From positions 1 to 17,748 of the forward strand of contig DASUFI010000226.1 in assembly GCA_036274635.1 (NCBI GenBank): a stretch of 17,748 nt of DNA, written 5' to 3'. The DNA comes from DASUFI01 sp036274635 (GTDB taxonomy: Bacteria; Planctomycetota; B15-G4). The stretch's first letter is position 1. Every line of letters starts with the position of its first letter. A program made the translations under genes and the position numbers. This document shows, in pieces, positions 15,119 to 17,748 of this stretch. The notes under the pieces are model-generated. The model saw nothing but the letters and a program-made list of their open reading frames with translations. It ran no database searches and had not been told where the DNA came from.

Positions 15119-15801
15119 AGCACGGCTGGCTGGATCGCGCGGGTGAGGAAGGCGGTGGGGGCGGCACGCAGAAGGCCGAGATCGTGGTGCCCGAGGCGCA
15201 GACGCCCACGGGCCTCAACGACGAGGGCGGCTACTTCGTGACCCGCGTCGACGCGCTGGTGGACTGGGCCCGCAAGAACAGCCTGTGGCCGCTGCCGCTG
15301 GGCCTGTCCTGCTGCGCCATCGAGTTCATGGCCACGGCCAGCAGCAAGTTCGACATGGCGCGCTTCGGCGCCGAGGTCGCGCGCTTCTCGCCGCGCCAGG
15401 CCGACGTGCTCATCGTCGCCGGCACCTGCACCTACAAGATGGCCGAGGCCAGCCGGCGCGTGTACGACCAGATGGCCGAGCCCAAGTGGGTCATCTCGAT
15501 GGGCGCCTGCGCCAGCAGCGGCGGGATGTACCGCAGCTACCCGGTGGTGCAGGGCATCGACACCTTCCTGCCGGTCGACTTCTACATCTCCGGCTGCCCG
15601 CCGCGGCCGGAGAACGTCCTCAACACGCTCATGAAGCTGCAGGCCAAGGTCGCGCGCGAGCGGCCGGTGACGGGCGCCGGCGGCGGCACCAACCGCATCG
15701 ACCCGGTCATCGCGCGGCCCGAAGGGCTGCCGCCCACCGTGCTGCGCAACCTCGGCGTGCGTGACGCCCTGCCCGGAGCGGAGCCGCCCGCCCGCCCATG
15801 A
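15115..15801 (+). CDS. nuoB: NADH-quinone oxidoreductase subunit B
   Basis: This 228-residue peripheral-arm subunit of complex I carries the terminal [4Fe-4S] cluster N2, which reduces quinone. Ligand cysteines are C66 and C67 (LSCCAIEFM), C132 (MGACASSGG) and C161 (SGCPPRPE), the expected tandem-cysteine pattern. C105 in GTCTYKM is an extra cysteine. The ATG at 15115 overlaps the nuoA stop; an N-terminal Gly-rich stretch (12-17) precedes the fold. A C-terminal extension of about 50 residues after the last helix is Pro/Gly-rich and poorly conserved. The stop overlaps the nuoC start (ATGA). Confidence 0.97.
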   Translation: MKHGWLDRAGEEGGGGGTQKAEIVVPEAQTPTGLNDEGGYFVTRVDALVDWARKNSLWPLPLGLSCCAIEFMATASSKFDMARFGAEVARFSPRQADVLIVAGTCTYKMAEASRRVYDQMAEPKWVISMGACASSGGMYRSYPVVQGIDTFLPVDFYISGCPPRPENVLNTLMKLQAKVARERPVTGAGGGTNRIDPVIARPEGLPPTVLRNLGVRDALPGAEPPARP

Positions 15802-16376
15802 GCACGCGCACGCTGATGGATCATGGCGACCCGGCCGCCGGAGCGGCGCTGCACGCGGCGTTCCCCGCCGTGACCGACGCGCCCGTCACCTGGCACGGCG
15901 ACGTGACGGTGCAGGTGCAGCCGGCGCACGAGGCAGCCGTCATCCGGCACGCGAAGGACAAGCTGGGCTTCGAGCTCTTCGTGGACCGCTTCGGCGCGGA
16001 CCGCGGCGAGGACGCCGACCCGCGCTTCGACGTGATCACCATCCTCACCAACCTGCAGAGCGGCAAGCGCCTGCACGTACGCACGACGCTGCCGGCGCTC
16101 GACCCGGTGTGCCCCACGCTGGTGCACGTCTTCCGCGGCGCGGACTGGTTCGAGCGCGAGGCCTGGGACATGTACGGCATCCGCTTCGAGGGCCACCCGG
16201 ACCTGCGGCGCATCCTGATGCCCGACATCTTCCCGGACTTCCCGCTGCGCAAGGAGTACCCGATGGAGGGCCTGGGGGCCTTCGCCGCGCCGCGCCGCGC
16301 GATCGGCGGGAACAAGGACGCGACGGACGGGCACGTGGCCATCATCAAGAGCCCGCCGGCGGAGGCCGCGCGGTGA
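15798..16376 (+). CDS. nuoC: NADH-quinone oxidoreductase subunit C
   Basis: This 192-residue 30-kDa-type hydrophilic subunit of complex I helps join the peripheral arm around NuoB/NuoD. The family signature runs from about residue 119 to 140 (EREAWDMYGIRFEGHPDLRR), followed by PDFPLRKEYP. It is a separate gene, not fused to nuoD as in E. coli. The ATG overlaps the nuoB stop, and the stop overlaps the nuoD GTG by 4 nt. The N-terminal 30 residues and the Ala/Arg-rich tail are variable. Confidence 0.96.
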   Translation: MSTRTLMDHGDPAAGAALHAAFPAVTDAPVTWHGDVTVQVQPAHEAAVIRHAKDKLGFELFVDRFGADRGEDADPRFDVITILTNLQSGKRLHVRTTLPALDPVCPTLVHVFRGADWFEREAWDMYGIRFEGHPDLRRILMPDIFPDFPLRKEYPMEGLGAFAAPRRAIGGNKDATDGHVAIIKSPPAEAAR

Positions 16377-17596
16377 CGGACGCGCGCACGCTGGACGTGG
16401 AGGTCGGCGACGACCGGCGCGCCGAGGCCATGATGATCAACATGGGGCCCCAGCACCCCAGCACGCACGGCGTGCTGCGGCTGGTGCTGGAGCTCGACGG
16501 CGAGGTCATCGTCAAGGCCGACCCCGTGATCGGCTACCTGCACCGCGGCAAGGAGAAGATCGGCGAGGCGCTCACCTGGAACCAGTACGTCCCCTACACG
16601 GACCGGCTGGACTACCTCGCGCCGCTGGCCAACAACGTGGCCTACGCCGTGGCCTGCGAGAAGCTCATGGGCCTCGAGGCGCCGCCGCGCGCGCAGGCCA
16701 TCCGCGTGATCTGCGCCGAGCTGGCGCGCATCAGCGCGCACCTGCTGGGCCTCGGCGCCTACGCCATGGACCTCGGCGCGATGACGGTCTTCCTGTGGAC
16801 CTTCCGCGAGCGCGAGGCCATCTACTCGCTCATCGAGCGCATCTGCGGCGCGCGCTTCACCACCAGCTACACGCGCGTCGGCGGCCTCGAGCGCGACCTG
16901 CCCGCGGACTTCCCGGCCAAGCTGGACGCCTTCGTCAAGGAGTTCCCCGGCCGCGTGGACGAGTACGAGGGCCTGCTCTCGCGCAACAAGATCTGGATCA
17001 AGCGCACGCAGGGCGTGGGCGTGATCAGCAAGGAGCAGGCGCTGCAGTACGGGCTCACCGGCCCCAACCTGCGCGGCAGCGGCATCGACTTCGACCAGCG
17101 CAAGGCCAACCCCTACTGCGGCTACGAGCAGTACGAGTTCGAGGTGCCCATCGGCTCGGTGGGCGACTGCTACGACCGCTACATGTGCCGCGTGATCGAG
17201 ATGCGCGAGTCCGCGCGCATCCTGCGCCAGGCGCTGGACACGCTGCCCGCGGGCCCGGTGCTCAACCGCGAGAGCACGGACGCGCTCAAGAGCGTGCTGC
17301 CCGAGAAGGAGAAGGTCCTCACCAACATGGAGGCCCTCATCCACCAGTTCATGGTGACCACGGACTCGATCAACGCGCCGGTGGGCGAGACCTACTTCGG
17401 CCACGAGAACCCCAAGGGCGAGCTGGGCTTCTTCCTGCGCAGCGACGGCGGCCTGCGGGCCGACCGCATGCGCATCCGCGCGCCGTCCTTCGCCAACCTG
17501 CAGGTGCTGCGCGAGGTGCTGCCCGGCCACATGGTGGCGGACGTCATGGCCATCCTGGGCAGCATCGACTTCGTGATGGGCGAGTGCGATCGCTGA
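16373..17596 (+). CDS. nuoD: NADH-quinone oxidoreductase subunit D
   Basis: This 407-residue 49-kDa-type subunit of complex I forms, with NuoB, the quinone-binding pocket. The signature NMGPQHPSTHG (23-33) contains H28 and H32; H32 and Y81 (DRLDY) match the quinone-contacting His59/Tyr108 pair of the bovine subunit. GYLHRGKEK at 54-62 and a C-terminal end in GEC-DR are as in the family. GTG at 16373 is the chosen start because it overlaps the nuoC stop (GTGA) and gives the usual ~20-residue leader before the signature. An ATG at 16430 would be too close to the conserved core. Confidence 0.96.
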   Translation: MTDARTLDVEVGDDRRAEAMMINMGPQHPSTHGVLRLVLELDGEVIVKADPVIGYLHRGKEKIGEALTWNQYVPYTDRLDYLAPLANNVAYAVACEKLMGLEAPPRAQAIRVICAELARISAHLLGLGAYAMDLGAMTVFLWTFREREAIYSLIERICGARFTTSYTRVGGLERDLPADFPAKLDAFVKEFPGRVDEYEGLLSRNKIWIKRTQGVGVISKEQALQYGLTGPNLRGSGIDFDQRKANPYCGYEQYEFEVPIGSVGDCYDRYMCRVIEMRESARILRQALDTLPAGPVLNRESTDALKSVLPEKEKVLTNMEALIHQFMVTTDSINAPVGETYFGHENPKGELGFFLRSDGGLRADRMRIRAPSFANLQVLREVLPGHMVADVMAILGSIDFVMGECDR

Positions 17597-17597
17597 G

Positions 17598-17748
17598 ATG
17601 CCCCCGGAAACCCCCATGTTCGACGCCGCCCTGACCGCCGAGCTCGAGACCCTGCGCTCGCACTACCCCCGGCCCAAGGCCGCGCTCGTGCCCGTGCTGC
17701 GTCGCGTGCAGAAGCAGGCCGGCTGGATCTCGCCGCAGATCCGCGACT
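17598..17748 (+). CDS. nuoE: NADH-quinone oxidoreductase subunit E (5' part)
   Basis: The gene is cut by the right edge; 50 codons are visible. It is the 24-kDa subunit of complex I, which carries the [2Fe-2S] cluster N1a next to NuoF. The visible part is the helical N-terminal region, with the typical HYPRPKAALVPVLRRVQKQAGWIS segment beginning about residue 22; the cysteine ligands lie beyond the edge. The start is ATG 17598, 1 nt after the nuoD stop, with an in-frame ATG at 17616 as an alternative. Confidence 0.9.
   Translation, partial: MPPETPMFDAALTAELETLRSHYPRPKAALVPVLRRVQKQAGWISPQIRD

Noticed and set aside
15821..17617. Long open minus-strand frame across nuoC and nuoD
   Set aside because: Antisense of two well-conserved complex I genes, with a His/Ala/Val-biased product and no domain.
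11406..17748. fdh and nuo genes as one formate-linked operon
   Set aside because: About 160 nt with a hairpin and a separate candidate promoter lie between fdhD and nuoA; adjacency alone does not show a shared function.

Overview
The window is a piece of a very GC-rich bacterial chromosome (about 70% G+C by eye, not computed). It carries thirteen complete protein genes I can support and one cut off at the right edge. The gene set points to an aerobic or facultative free-living bacterium: a proton-pumping NADH dehydrogenase (complex I), a molybdenum oxidoreductase with its FdhD maturation factor, a two-component system, an orphan phosphotransfer protein and a GT39-type membrane glycosyltransferase. 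The style of the proteins would fit Myxococcota or a neighbouring deep-branching high-GC Gram-negative phylum, but nothing here fixes the taxon. I see no tRNA, rRNA, CRISPR array, transposase or phage gene.

Layout. 1-401 is non-coding and packed with inverted repeats. 402-2178 is a two-gene operon for an OmpR-type response regulator and a short membrane histidine kinase. 2179-2565 is a second non-coding block, with a long imperfect inverted repeat followed by four ~31-bp tandem units. 2566-4047 is a GT39-like glycosyltransferase, convergent with a ZIP-like metal transporter (4305-5045, minus) that lies downstream of an orphan Hpt protein (5115-5477, minus). An NCS2-like permease (5637-7220, plus) diverges from hpt and converges with a small DUF2283 gene (7233-7433, minus). 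An unrecognised 422-residue protein (7510-8778, plus) overlaps the end of a minus-strand ABC exporter operon (ATPase 10536-11330, permease 8728-10539) by 51 bp. Divergent from the exporter is fdhF/ydeP-like plus fdhD (11406-14545). The right end is the start of the complex I operon, nuoABCDE (14705 to the edge), with overlapping or 1-nt-spaced reading frames.

How it fits together. FdhD and the molybdenum oxidoreductase overlap in translation and form a clear functional pair. The nuo genes are the start of a respiratory operon and are probably transcribed on their own: a hairpin follows fdhD, and a 9-bp inverted repeat sits just before nuoA. The rest looks like ordinary unlinked chromosomal genes.

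The most unusual signal is in the leaders. Upstream of the response regulator, an 11-bp perfect hairpin has a loop complementary to a downstream segment in H-type pseudoknot geometry, followed by a terminator-like 10-bp hairpin, which is the logic of a riboswitch or attenuator. The apical motif CC-GTTCGG-GG occurs three times in the window, always non-coding, always capping a hairpin, and twice about 115 nt before a start codon. The repeat element at 2284-2500 may be a copy of an interspersed family. All RNA structures were read by eye in GC-rich DNA, where chance pairing is common.
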